From JAXGQD01 sp964574395 (GTDB taxonomy: Bacteria > Bacillota > Clostridia > Saccharofermentanales > Fastidiosipilaceae): a stretch of DNA of 12,096 nucleotides. Positions 5,873-12,096 of this stretch are shown piece after piece. Under the pieces are notes generated by a model. That model saw only the letters and a program-made list of their open reading frames with translations. It was not told the DNA's origin and made no database searches. A program made the translations under genes and the position numbers. The stretch covers positions 1 through 12,096 of the forward strand of contig CAZNNL010000055.1 in NCBI GenBank assembly GCA_964574395.1, given 5' to 3'. The number at the start of each line of letters is the position of its first letter. Within the stretch, counting starts at the first letter, position 1.

Positions 5873-5903
5873 TTGTTATTAAAAAAGATTTGGAGGATGA
5901 AAG

Positions 5904-6143
5904 ATGAGAGCATTTAGTATTCATGACATGGACGTGAAGCGTTTCATGCAGGTGTTGGATCAATGTAAGGGGAATGTATACTTGGAAACACCAGAAGGTG
6001 ACCGTTACAATTTAAAGAGTAAGCTGAGTCAAATGATGGGTTTGTTTCAGATTATGGAAGGTGCTAAATTAGTTGAAGCCACCATCGTTTGTGATAATCC
6101 TGAAGATGAGGCTTTGCTATTTAGAGCGAACTTATTTGGATAA
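5904..6143 (+). CDS. Small HPr-like protein, probably not a phosphocarrier
   Basis: This 79-residue protein resembles the PTS phosphocarrier HPr in size and in its second half: YNLKSKLSQMMGLFQIMEGAKL (36-57) lines up with the NLKSIMGVMSLGIGKGAEI segment around Ser46 of HPr, and EDEALLF fits the last helix. The conserved active-site block G-[IL]-H-A-R-P-A is not there. His7 lies in what should be the first strand (RAFSIHD) and is followed by MDVKRFM, so phosphotransfer from enzyme I is unlikely. Divergent HPr-like proteins of this kind without the histidine are known in Clostridia. The start has a strong GGAGG (5892-5896). Its stop lies 7 bp before the next gene, so co-expression is expected. 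The fold assignment is by eye and the function is unknown. Confidence 0.55.
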   Translation: MRAFSIHDMDVKRFMQVLDQCKGNVYLETPEGDRYNLKSKLSQMMGLFQIMEGAKLVEATIVCDNPEDEALLFRANLFG

Positions 6144-6150
6144 GTAATGC

Positions 6151-6699
6151 ATGACTAAAAAGAGCAGCAGTGTTGAAACATATCGATTTACTCCCTTAGA
6201 TATTGCGACTTATATTAAATGGTCGCAGCTCAGTGGTGAGCAGGAATATCGCGTTATTGCTAGTTTTTGGAAGCTTCGTAAGCGTATTTTATCCAAGAGC
6301 TGTGGTTCGAGTTTTGAAACTTATACGAAACGCATATACCTTGATTTGCGCCTTTTGTGGGAACGTGATTTTGTTAACGAGCATTGCCCCTTGTCGAGAG
6401 CCTTAGATCTGGATAAGCAGCCTCCCGTTTTGCTGCTTAAGAGTGAGGCCATGCTAGAACTTTATTTAAAATTGGTAGCTTTGCATTTATGGCTTACCGA
6501 ACATTTGCCGCTAATTAGTGTGCGCTGGCCTGACGTGCTTCAAATGACAGGCATTAAAAAACCGAGTAATAGTCTATGGAAAAGAATTAATACTGCTGCC
6601 AATGCTTTGCAACTTGAGATAAGCAGTCATGAGAATTCTTCTTATTCTGTGGATGATTTTATACTATTAAAATCCTCTCAGTTTTCCTTGAAAGGTTAA
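6151..6699 (+). CDS. Hypothetical protein, 182 residues, no recognised domain
   Basis: I recognise no family here. The protein has no signal peptide or convincing membrane span. The most hydrophobic part (about 91-125, with VLLLKSEAMLELYLKLVALHLWL) contains charged residues at helical spacing and looks like amphipathic helices. It is rich in Trp (six) and Lys/Arg, with a basic stretch KLRKRILSK at 41-49, and near the C-terminus SLWKRINTAANALQLEI (141-157) could be a DNA-binding or packing helix. Overall it looks like a soluble, mostly helical protein. The frame is well supported: it starts 7 bp after the HPr-like gene, uses GGATAAG as ribosome binding site, and stops 2 bp before the next start. 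Position between an HPr-like protein and an alkyltransferase gives no clear hint of its job. Confidence 0.75.
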   Translation: MTKKSSSVETYRFTPLDIATYIKWSQLSGEQEYRVIASFWKLRKRILSKSCGSSFETYTKRIYLDLRLLWERDFVNEHCPLSRALDLDKQPPVLLLKSEAMLELYLKLVALHLWLTEHLPLISVRWPDVLQMTGIKKPSNSLWKRINTAANALQLEISSHENSSYSVDDFILLKSSQFSLKG

Positions 6700-6701
6700 G
6701 C

Positions 6702-7862
6702 ATGGATAGTGTAAATACAGAAGGTCTTTGGGCAGATCTAAATAGTTTAACGTCAGAATCAGAAATGAAGTCCTACTATTGGAGTCCTTTTGCCTTAAAA
6801 GATACGCGTGAACTTATTCGTGATGGTGTCTTAAAAGGAACCGTAACACGCCTTAGGGAACGCCTTTCCAAAGCATCCGCTGTATTCGATATGAAACGCA
6901 TGGTACTTTGGTCGAAAGGGGAACTTGAACAAGAAAGGCAGGCACATGTTCTGCTTGTTTTTCAAGCTGAGCCCGAGAATCCTCATCACGTGCGTCTGCA
7001 CATCCATCAAAGTGCTGCTTTCGCCTACGCAGACTTAGATAATGCATTATCTGATGAGTTGAAACAGTATTTTGTTGTGCAGGAATTCTGGCGTATTAGC
7101 ACTTACATCAAAGTAGAAGGGCAAGGTGATTCAAATCCGGCCAACGGCACTGCCACGTTTTTAGATCGGCTAGGCTTTGTAGTCGAAGCTAGATTGCCTG
7201 ATTTCTATTTAGACGGTGTAGCCCCGCAAGCCGCAGACTTGTGGCGTTGGGACATTAGCGCTAATGATTTTGAAGCTTTCTTCCTGCCCTATGCTGATGG
7301 TGCGTTAATCGTTTCGGGAACTAGCGAAAAGGTTGAAGCGATTTATTTTTGTGCGCTTGGTGAAGAAATTCTCGATGGGCAGACCTTTTTAAAGGCATAT
7401 AAACTAGGCTGTGCTGACACTGACGCTAAACTGACACGCATTAAGCGTGGCAAAAAGGGTGACTTATCCGAAAACATGCGTGTTGCATATAACGAACTTA
7501 AGGCATATCTTGCTGGCAAAAATATCACCTTCAGCTTCGCTATAGGAGAAGCCGGTGGCAGCGCCTTCCAGCAACAAGTATGGGAAGAACTAAAAGCAAT
7601 TCCCTATGGAGTTACTTTGTCTTATCTTGATGTGGCGAGAAGACTTGCCCCGGGTGACGAAGGTAAGGCGCATCGCCTAGCACGAGCTGTAGGTTCCGCT
7701 TGTAGTGCGAATCCGCTTTGTATCGTTACTCCTTGCCATCGTGTGATTGGGAGCGATAACAGCCTAACTGGATTTATTGGTGGTGTGCATTTTAAGGCTA
7801 GACTTTTAGATATGGAAATGCTTGGTCTAAGTGGCCCAAATAGTGAGGAAGAAAATGAATAG
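6702..7862 (+). CDS. ogt: GNAT-like domain fused to Ogt-type methylated-DNA--protein-cysteine methyltransferase
   Basis: The C-terminal part is a complete O6-alkylguanine-DNA alkyltransferase, a suicide repair protein that moves alkyl groups from guanine onto its own cysteine. Its N-terminal subdomain begins near residue 190 (ALIVSGTSEKVEAIYF). The active-site domain has FQQQVWEELKAIPYGVTLSY (289-308), the arginine finger in ARAVGSA (327-333), the catalytic Cys345 in TPCHRV, and GFIGGVHFKARLLDME (357-372). All key residues are present, so it should be active. Residues 1-185 are additional. FLDRLGFVVEARLPDFYLDG (153-172) followed by DLWRW resembles the C-terminal half of GNAT acetyltransferases, but I cannot confirm the acetyl-CoA loop. 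Adaptation to alkylation damage or modification of another substrate are both possible. The start follows AAAGG at 6691-6695, and the stop overlaps the next gene by 8 bp. Confidence 0.9.
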   Translation: MDSVNTEGLWADLNSLTSESEMKSYYWSPFALKDTRELIRDGVLKGTVTRLRERLSKASAVFDMKRMVLWSKGELEQERQAHVLLVFQAEPENPHHVRLHIHQSAAFAYADLDNALSDELKQYFVVQEFWRISTYIKVEGQGDSNPANGTATFLDRLGFVVEARLPDFYLDGVAPQAADLWRWDISANDFEAFFLPYADGALIVSGTSEKVEAIYFCALGEEILDGQTFLKAYKLGCADTDAKLTRIKRGKKGDLSENMRVAYNELKAYLAGKNITFSFAIGEAGGSAFQQQVWEELKAIPYGVTLSYLDVARRLAPGDEGKAHRLARAVGSACSANPLCIVTPCHRVIGSDNSLTGFIGGVHFKARLLDMEMLGLSGPNSEEENE

Positions 7863-8571
7863 ACATACATCTTTAGCTGCAACGACAATGCTTGCTCCTT
7901 TACCAGTAGTGTTGGTATCTGCGGCTTGTACCAAGGCTAGCTTAAGAGCACGGAAACAGGAGAACGAGGAGGCTTTTGCCAAACGTTATAAAGAGAGTCT
8001 GGGGGATTTATACGACAGCATCGATGTCGGTGAAGGGGACGAGCTAATACGCACCATATCAACCATTGCCTGGGCAGGTGTTGTATCTTCCAATCCACCG
8101 CGGCTGAGTCTTTCCATTCGTTCCAGTCGTTTGCTCTTTTCTTTGGCTGAAATCAGCGGTCATATGATGGTTTATCCCATTTGTGAAAGCTTTGTGAACA
8201 AAGCTGATTTCTGCGGTGTTAAATCCGGCCGTGACATGGATAAGTTTAAGGAGTGTGGCTTTGATACATACGACTTAGAGGGCGACAAAGAAAAGCCTGT
8301 CTTCGCAGGAGCGCCAATTGTCTTGTGTGTGAAAATTGAGCAAAGTTTAGATTTAGATTCGCACGAATTGTTTATTTCTTTAATAGAAGATGTTCTACTG
8401 CACGACAAACTCATATATGAGCGGGGTAAAGTTCATTTGGAGGAAGCCAGGCTCGTCAGTTACGCACATGGTGAATACTATGGCATGGGTGGATGCTTGG
8501 GATTTTTCGGTTTTAGTGTAGCTGCTCCTGAAGTCTTAGAGCGCAGAATGCCCAAATCGAGAAAAATTTGA
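7855..8571 (+). CDS. Flavin reductase-like protein (FMN-binding split barrel, flavoredoxin type)
   Basis: The 238-residue protein matches the flavin reductase-like/flavoredoxin family: APLPVVLVS near the N-terminus, then IAWAGVVSSNPPRLSLSIRSSR (71-92), the FMN-contact stretch typical of the family, DFCGVKSGRDMDKF (118-131), SHELFISLIEDVLL (169-182) and the C-terminal HGEYYGMGGCLGFFGFSV. Such proteins bind FMN and transfer electrons or reduce flavin in anaerobes. Odd feature: between PLPVVLVS and IAWAGVV, where relatives have about 10-15 residues, there are about 48, largely charged and probably helical (KASLRARKQENEEAFAKR). The start is ATG 7855 with GAGGAAG upstream, giving an 8-bp overlap with the alkyltransferase gene and likely coupling. 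The frame is open 24 bp further upstream, but no family residues lie there. It is last of the five-gene operon. Confidence 0.85.
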   Translation: MNRHTSLAATTMLAPLPVVLVSAACTKASLRARKQENEEAFAKRYKESLGDLYDSIDVGEGDELIRTISTIAWAGVVSSNPPRLSLSIRSSRLLFSLAEISGHMMVYPICESFVNKADFCGVKSGRDMDKFKECGFDTYDLEGDKEKPVFAGAPIVLCVKIEQSLDLDSHELFISLIEDVLLHDKLIYERGKVHLEEARLVSYAHGEYYGMGGCLGFFGFSVAAPEVLERRMPKSRKI

Positions 8572-8577
8572 TACAAT
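8549..8577 (+). promoter_or_regulatory. Predicted promoter of the phosphofructokinase gene
   Basis: An extended -10, TGATACAAT (8569-8577), overlaps the stop codon of the flavin reductase gene. The -35 region (TGCCCA, 8549-8554) is poor, so recognition would rely on the TGn motif. The start would be near 8584, and a perfect ribosome binding site AAGGAGGA lies at 8598-8605, as expected for a highly expressed glycolytic gene. No terminator separates it from the upstream operon, so some read-through is likely. Confidence 0.5.
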
Positions 8578-8611
8578 GGCTATTGATTTTTAATCACAAG
8601 GAGGAACACAT

Positions 8612-9856
8612 ATGGCTCAGCTTATCGGTAATGCAATATTCGGCCAATCGGGTGGCCCGACATCTGTTATCAATTCAAGTGCAGCAGGTGTATTTACGGA
8701 AGCATTAAAACAGAAAGGTGTCATCAACAAAGTTTTTGGCGCCGCACACGGAATTAAAGGTATTCTAGAAGAGAATTTCTACGATATGGGTGAAGAGGAT
8801 CCTTACGAATTAGAACTCCTCAAAACAACACCCTCATCCGCATTAGGATCTGTACGTTACAAATTGGAAGATGTCACTGTCGACGACACCGATTACAAAC
8901 GCTTGCTAGAAGTTTTCAAAAAATACGATATTCGCTATTTCTTCTACAATGGCGGAAATGATTCAATGGACACCTGCAATAAGATTTCTAAATTTATGCA
9001 TAATGCTGGCTATGACTGCCGCGTCATGGGTGTTCCTAAGACTATCGATAACGACCTTTTCGGCACAGATCACTGCCCTGGTTACTCCTCAGCTGCGAAA
9101 TATATCGCCACGGCGACCATGGAAGTTTATCTAGATGCACGCGTCTATGATACTGGCATGATTACCGTACTAGAAATTATGGGACGCAACGCTGGCTGGC
9201 TAACTGCGGCTTCAGCATTAGCATCACACAAAGGTTATGGCCCAGATTTAATCTATCTACCAGAAGTCGATTTTGAAATTGAAAAGATGGTTGATGATGT
9301 TAAGCGCATCTATGCTCAAACCGGCAAGGTTATCATCGCTGTTTCTGAAGGCGTGAAAACCAAAGAGGGAAAATATATTCCAGAACTCGTCGGTGAAGTT
9401 GAAACAGATGCTTTTGGACACAAACAAATGGGCGGTACCGCTGCAGTGTTGGCCGAATATCTGAAGAAAGAAACTGGCGCTAAAGTCAGGGGTATTGAAT
9501 TCTCACTCTTACAACGTTGTGCTGCGCACTGTGGCTCAAAGTCTGATGTTGAGGAGTCATTTAGGGCAGGACAAACGGCTGTTCAAGAAGCTGTTGCTGG
9601 CAAAACCGATTACATGGTCGGTTTCGAACGCGTTTCTTCTGTTCCATACGTCTGTGAGATGAAGCTCATCCCCTTGGATGAAGTCGCTAACACAGAGCGT
9701 AAAATTCCACGCGAATGGATTAATGAAGAAGGTAACTTCGTCAACGATAAGTTTGTTGAGTATGCATTACCTTTGATTGCTGAAGACTCTGCTCCACCCA
9801 AGGTAGACGGTCTGCCACGTTGGGCTAGATTGAAGAAGGTTTTGGCGACGAAGTAG
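8612..9856 (+). CDS. pfp: Pyrophosphate-dependent 6-phosphofructokinase
   Basis: The enzyme catalyses reversible phosphorylation of fructose 6-phosphate to fructose 1,6-bisphosphate with PPi as donor, saving ATP in glycolysis. The 414-residue protein has GQSGGPTSVINSS (11-23), the phosphate-binding loop. It has GGNDSMDT (114-121) with Asp117 and PKTIDND (142-148) with Lys143, where ATP-using enzymes have glycines (Gly104 and Gly124 of E. coli PfkA). This Asp plus Lys pair is the accepted mark of PPi specificity. Asp146 is the catalytic base and MGRNAGWL (190-197) binds fructose 6-phosphate. The length fits the clostridial single-subunit group. It stands alone behind its own promoter and a very strong ribosome binding site ending 6 nt before ATG. 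No intrinsic terminator is evident after the stop. Confidence 0.95.
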   Translation: MAQLIGNAIFGQSGGPTSVINSSAAGVFTEALKQKGVINKVFGAAHGIKGILEENFYDMGEEDPYELELLKTTPSSALGSVRYKLEDVTVDDTDYKRLLEVFKKYDIRYFFYNGGNDSMDTCNKISKFMHNAGYDCRVMGVPKTIDNDLFGTDHCPGYSSAAKYIATATMEVYLDARVYDTGMITVLEIMGRNAGWLTAASALASHKGYGPDLIYLPEVDFEIEKMVDDVKRIYAQTGKVIIAVSEGVKTKEGKYIPELVGEVETDAFGHKQMGGTAAVLAEYLKKETGAKVRGIEFSLLQRCAAHCGSKSDVEESFRAGQTAVQEAVAGKTDYMVGFERVSSVPYVCEMKLIPLDEVANTERKIPREWINEEGNFVNDKFVEYALPLIAEDSAPPKVDGLPRWARLKKVLATK

Positions 9857-9914
9857 TTTTGCCAATAAAATAACAGAAATTATTTCGGTAAGGCAGAAAA
9901 CACGGAAAATCTCC

Positions 9915-9943
9915 TTGACAGATTTTGGAAATGTTTTTATGCT
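9915..9943 (+). promoter_or_regulatory. Consensus promoter of tRNA-Thr
   Basis: A perfect -35, TTGACA (9915-9920), is followed after 17 bp by TATGCT (9938-9943), a -10 often seen at stable-RNA genes. Transcription would start near 9950, a few nucleotides before the mature tRNA 5' end at 9956. This is the best -35 in the window. Confidence 0.85.
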
Positions 9944-9955
9944 TTACCGAGTGTC

Positions 9956-10030
9956 GCCACTGTGGCTCAGGGGTAGAGCAATTCACTCGTAATGAATAGG
10001 TCGTGAGTTCGATTCTCACCAGTGGCTCCA
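9956..10030 (+). tRNA. tRNA-Thr (anticodon CGT)
   Basis: It forms a complete cloverleaf. The acceptor is GCCACTG/CAGTGGC with discriminator T and encoded CCA (10028-10030). The D arm is GCTC-AGGGGTA-GAGC. The anticodon arm is ATTCA-CTCGTAA-TGAAT giving anticodon CGT, which reads ACG threonine codons. The variable loop is AGGTC and the T arm is GTGAG-TTCGATT-CTCAC. All stems pair fully. It is a single-gene unit with its own promoter and terminator between pfp and corA. Unlike tRNA-Ser at the left edge, no integrase or duplicated fragment lies beside it. Confidence 0.98.
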
Positions 10031-10035
10031 TACGT

Positions 10036-10077
10036 AAGCTCCGGAATCTCAAAGGTTTTGGAGCTTTAACTTTTGTT
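10036..10077 (+). terminator. Rho-independent terminator of tRNA-Thr
   Basis: AAGCTCC (10036-10042) pairs with GGAGCTT (10060-10066). The stem continues inward as GGAATC against GGTTTT with G-U wobbles, closing a 5-nt loop (TCAAA), about 13 pairs in all. It is followed by TAACTTTTGTT, a moderate U-tract. It begins 6 nt after the CCA end. Confidence 0.75.
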
Positions 10078-10085
10078 AACCTAAC

Positions 10086-10114
10086 TTGTTTCAACATTGA
10101 AGTTCCCGCATAAT
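10086..10114 (+). promoter_or_regulatory. Possible promoter of the corA-rluF operon
   Basis: TTGTTT (10086-10091) and CATAAT (10109-10114) are 17 bp apart, matching consensus at 3 and 5 of 6 positions. The -10 is part of a small perfect palindrome GCATAATATGC (10108-10118). The predicted start is near 10121, and AGAGAGGT (10133-10140) is the ribosome binding site for corA. Confidence 0.45.
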
Positions 10115-10146
10115 ATGCAAGAGGAAGTAGAAAGAGAGGTAGTGCT

Positions 10147-11088
10147 ATGCTTGAAATCTTGAAAACAATAGAAAACAAGATTGTTGAAATCGAGGAGTAT
10201 GAGGCGGGCTGTTGGATAAACGTCGTTGAACCTACATCTCGTGAGCTTGCCTACTTAAAAGAACATTTCGATATAGAGGAAGAATTTATTAAAGCATCCA
10301 TGGACTTGGAAGAAGCTCCTCATATCGACACAGAGGATGAGCAAGTTCTGATTGTCGTTGATATCCCTATCATTGAAAAAGAAGCCGATAAACATAGTGC
10401 GCTCTATACTACAATCCCGCTAGCAATAATACTCTTGAAGAAATGTATCATTACGATATGTCGCGAAGATGACACCTTTATGCAAGAGTTTAAAAACAAT
10501 CGCATTAAGGGCTTTTTTACACAATACAAAACACGCTTTGTTCTGCAAATCCTGTACCGCAATAGCACGAAATATTTGCAATACTTGCGTTTAATCGAAA
10601 AGGCTTCGACCCGCATGGAACAGTCAATGCGTCACTCTATCGGGAATAAAGAACTGCTGGACTTTATGCGCTTGGAAAAATCTTTGGTTTATCTATCAAG
10701 CTCGCTCCACTCAAATGGTGTGTTACTTGAACGGCTGATGCGAAATCCGCAGATAACGAATTATCCAGAAGACGAAGAATTGCTAGAGGACGTCATCATT
10801 GAGAATCGCCAGGCGATTGAGATGGCTAAGCTATACAGCAGCATTTTGACCCCTACAACTGAGACTTTTGCTACTATTATTTCTAATAACCAAAATGACG
10901 TCATGAAAATATTGACCACAGTTACCATCGTCATGGTTATTCCACAGATCATTGGTTCTTTCATGGGTATGAATGTTGATTTACCCATCAGTGCCAATTC
11001 GCCTGTTTCCTTCTGGTCTATCGTGGCGATTTCTGTGGTGCTTTGTCTTTTTGCGATTTGGTATCTCTGGCGTAAGAAGATGTTATGA
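10147..11088 (+). CDS. corA: CorA-family magnesium/divalent cation channel
   Basis: CorA proteins are pentameric channels for Mg2+ (and Co2+ or Ni2+). Of 313 residues, about 1-240 form the cytoplasmic funnel domain, including the long stalk helix. Two membrane helices follow: TM1 at about 254-273 (ILTTVTIVMVIPQIIG) and TM2 at about 288-307 (SFWSIVAISVVLCLFAIWYLW). The signature Gly-Met-Asn (274-276, in FMGMNVDLP) that forms the selectivity filter is intact. The protein ends with the basic tail RKKML facing the cytoplasm, as is usual. The N-terminal domain belongs to the shorter CorA type common in Firmicutes. The start has AGAGAGGT 6 nt upstream. Its stop TGA overlaps the ATG of the next gene (ATGA), so the pseudouridine synthase is translationally coupled, although the two functions are not obviously linked. 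Confidence 0.95.
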   Translation: MLEILKTIENKIVEIEEYEAGCWINVVEPTSRELAYLKEHFDIEEEFIKASMDLEEAPHIDTEDEQVLIVVDIPIIEKEADKHSALYTTIPLAIILLKKCIITICREDDTFMQEFKNNRIKGFFTQYKTRFVLQILYRNSTKYLQYLRLIEKASTRMEQSMRHSIGNKELLDFMRLEKSLVYLSSSLHSNGVLLERLMRNPQITNYPEDEELLEDVIIENRQAIEMAKLYSSILTPTTETFATIISNNQNDVMKILTTVTIVMVIPQIIGSFMGMNVDLPISANSPVSFWSIVAISVVLCLFAIWYLWRKKML

Positions 11089-11855
11089 ATGATATTGATG
11101 ATAAAGGTTTAAGACTTAATTTATATTTGGCAAAATCGGGACACTGCTCACGAAGACAGGCCGACGAACTAATTCGTAGCGGACAAGTGCGCATTAATGG
11201 CGCAGTCGCGGAATTGGGGACGCGTGTTTTTGCCAATGATATTGTCCATGTAAATGAGCAAGAAATTTCCGTTGCCGATGCTCCGCAGCCTCTTTATATT
11301 GCGCTGAACAAACCACGTGGCGTCGTTTGTACCACGGATAGGAGAGATTCTGACAATATCGTCGATTATCTCAACTTTCCTGAGCGTATTTTTCCCATTG
11401 GCAGACTAGATAAAGATTCTTCGGGGCTCATTCTGCTAACTAATGACGGTAGTATTGTGAATAGAATACTGCGAGCGCAGTATGGGCACGAAAAAGAATA
11501 TATTGTAAAAGTAGACCAAGAAATCACTGCAGATTTTCTGAAACATATGCGTGGCGGTGTGCCGATTTTAGATACCGTAACAAATCCCGCAAAAGTCACA
11601 CAAATCAACGAAACGGAATTTCGCATCGTCTTGACACAAGGTCTGAATAGACAAATCAGACGTATGTGCGAATATTTGGGCTTTCGCGTAGTGCGCCTGA
11701 AACGTATCAGGGTTATGCACATAACGCTTGGCAAAATGCAAGTCGGCGAATGGCGCAACTTGAGCTACAAAGAACTGAGAGATCTTGAAGCGTTGCTGAC
11801 AAAAGCTGAAACCACGCGCCTAGCGTCCAAGGATCAAAAAGATACAAGGAATTAG
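11085..11855 (+). CDS. rluF: 23S rRNA pseudouridine synthase, RluF type
   Basis: The enzyme isomerises a uridine in 23S rRNA to pseudouridine (U2604 in E. coli for RluF). The 256-residue protein has an N-terminal S4 RNA-binding domain (residues 8-60, LRLNLYLAKSGHCSRRQADELI). The catalytic domain contains GRLDKDSSGLILLTNDG (106-122), where Asp109 is the catalytic aspartate. The C-terminal part LTQGLNRQIRRMCEYLGF (183-200), RLKRIRVMHITLG and GEWRNLSYKEL resembles RluF more than RluB or RluE, but the exact target uridine cannot be fixed from sequence. The end (KAETTRLASKDQKDTRN) is a polar tail. The start ATG overlaps the corA stop by 4 bp, and the next gene begins 3 bp after its stop, so all three form an operon. 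Confidence 0.92.
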   Translation: MNDIDDKGLRLNLYLAKSGHCSRRQADELIRSGQVRINGAVAELGTRVFANDIVHVNEQEISVADAPQPLYIALNKPRGVVCTTDRRDSDNIVDYLNFPERIFPIGRLDKDSSGLILLTNDGSIVNRILRAQYGHEKEYIVKVDQEITADFLKHMRGGVPILDTVTNPAKVTQINETEFRIVLTQGLNRQIRRMCEYLGFRVVRLKRIRVMHITLGKMQVGEWRNLSYKELRDLEALLTKAETTRLASKDQKDTRN

Positions 11856-11858
11856 ACT

Positions 11859-12096
11859 ATGCCAGATAATGATATAGAAAATAGATTGAAAAAGAAGAAA
11901 TTTAGAAGGCGACTCTACATCTTAGTGTTCGGGCTTATAGTTGGAGTTGCGTTAAGCTACTTTATGACGAGACCTAAACCGCTGCCGCTTGTCAGAACAG
12001 CAGTGGCTGCTAAAGAAGCTTCGCTTGTGCAGACTTTAAGTGTTAGTGCTGAGGTGAGTCCTTTTGCCATACAGAACGTAGACGCCGTTAGGCAAA
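11859..12096 (+). CDS. Probable HlyD-family membrane fusion (periplasmic adaptor-type) protein, N-terminal part
   Basis: The frame starts at ATG 11859 with AAGGA 8 nt upstream and is open to the window edge (79 codons). A basic N-terminus (NRLKKKKFRRR) is followed by a hydrophobic anchor of about 16 residues (LYILVFGLIVGVALSY). Then comes PLPLVRTAVAAKEASLVQTLSVSAEVSP, the usual opening strand of the membrane-proximal domain in HlyD/MacA-type adaptors (typically V-x-x-G-x-V-x-P). In Firmicutes such proteins partner ABC exporters, and MacB-like genes often follow. No lipoyl or hairpin domain is visible yet, so this is a cautious call from a short N-terminal segment. It is the third gene of the corA-rluF operon, 3 bp after rluF. 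Confidence 0.55.
   Translation, partial: MPDNDIENRLKKKKFRRRLYILVFGLIVGVALSYFMTRPKPLPLVRTAVAAKEASLVQTLSVSAEVSPFAIQNVDAVRQ

Noticed and set aside
5866..5888. AT-rich inverted repeat AATAATTAATTGTTATT followed by A-run after the membrane protein gene
   Set aside because: The stem has only A-T pairs, is imperfect and lacks a U-tract. The next gene follows directly, so a terminator is unlikely.
7831..7854. In-frame extension of the flavin reductase upstream of ATG 7855
   Set aside because: It would lie inside the alkyltransferase gene, needs a non-ATG start, and ATG 7855 has a well placed GAGGAAG.
9859..9895. Possible terminator after pfp (TTGCC ... GGCA with AT-rich inner stem)
   Set aside because: The outer stem is only 4 bp with a long AT-only interior and no U-tract follows in the plus direction.
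1..12096. CRISPR arrays, riboswitches, IS elements
   Set aside because: No spaced direct repeats, no transposase or terminal inverted repeats, and no intergenic space large or structured enough for a riboswitch before queH or corA were found.

Overview
The window looks like a low-to-moderate GC Firmicute of the class Clostridia. This rests on purine-rich Shine-Dalgarno sites, TTGACA/TATAAT-type promoters, a pyrophosphate-type phosphofructokinase, an RqcH/NFACT protein, QueH, and a LexA-box-like site of the Bacillus/Clostridium type. The genus cannot be named from the sequence.

Left edge (1-312): the last 57 codons of a tyrosine recombinase (integrase) run up to the 3' end of an intact tRNA-Ser(CGA) on the minus strand. 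A strong terminator hairpin lies between them. This is the usual boundary of an integrated element, so DNA to the left is probably a mobile element and DNA to the right is core chromosome. Region 313-629 has no gene. It holds a truncated second tRNA-Ser (5' half only), a near-consensus minus-strand promoter still pointing at that remnant, and a plus-strand promoter with a LexA-box-like site in front of ruvC.

630-3615: a compact operon ruvC-ruvA-ruvB (Holliday-junction resolution and branch migration) followed by queH (last step of queuosine synthesis). 3566-5434, minus strand: an NFACT/RqcH ribosome-quality-control protein whose 3' end overlaps queH antisense by 50 bp. A 27-bp near-perfect palindrome at 5500-5526 forms two outward-facing -10 elements, one for rqcH and one for the next plus-strand operon.

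5561-8571: a tightly spaced five-gene operon. It encodes a small two-helix membrane protein, a 79-residue HPr-like protein that seems to lack the active-site histidine, a 182-residue protein I do not recognise, a fusion of a GNAT-like domain to a complete Ogt-type O6-alkylguanine-DNA alkyltransferase, and a flavin-reductase-like (FMN split-barrel) protein with an unusual charged insertion. This is the least described part of the window.

8612-9856: pyrophosphate-dependent phosphofructokinase with its own extended -10 promoter. 9956-10030: tRNA-Thr(CGT) with a consensus promoter and terminator. 10147-12096: corA (metal-ion channel), rluF-type 23S rRNA pseudouridine synthase (4-bp start/stop overlap) and the first 79 codons of a probable HlyD-family membrane fusion protein that runs off the right edge.

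Most genes are core housekeeping. The points of interest are the element boundary and tRNA remnant, the symmetric or overlapping promoters, the predicted SOS control of ruvCAB, and the orphan operon at 5561-8571.
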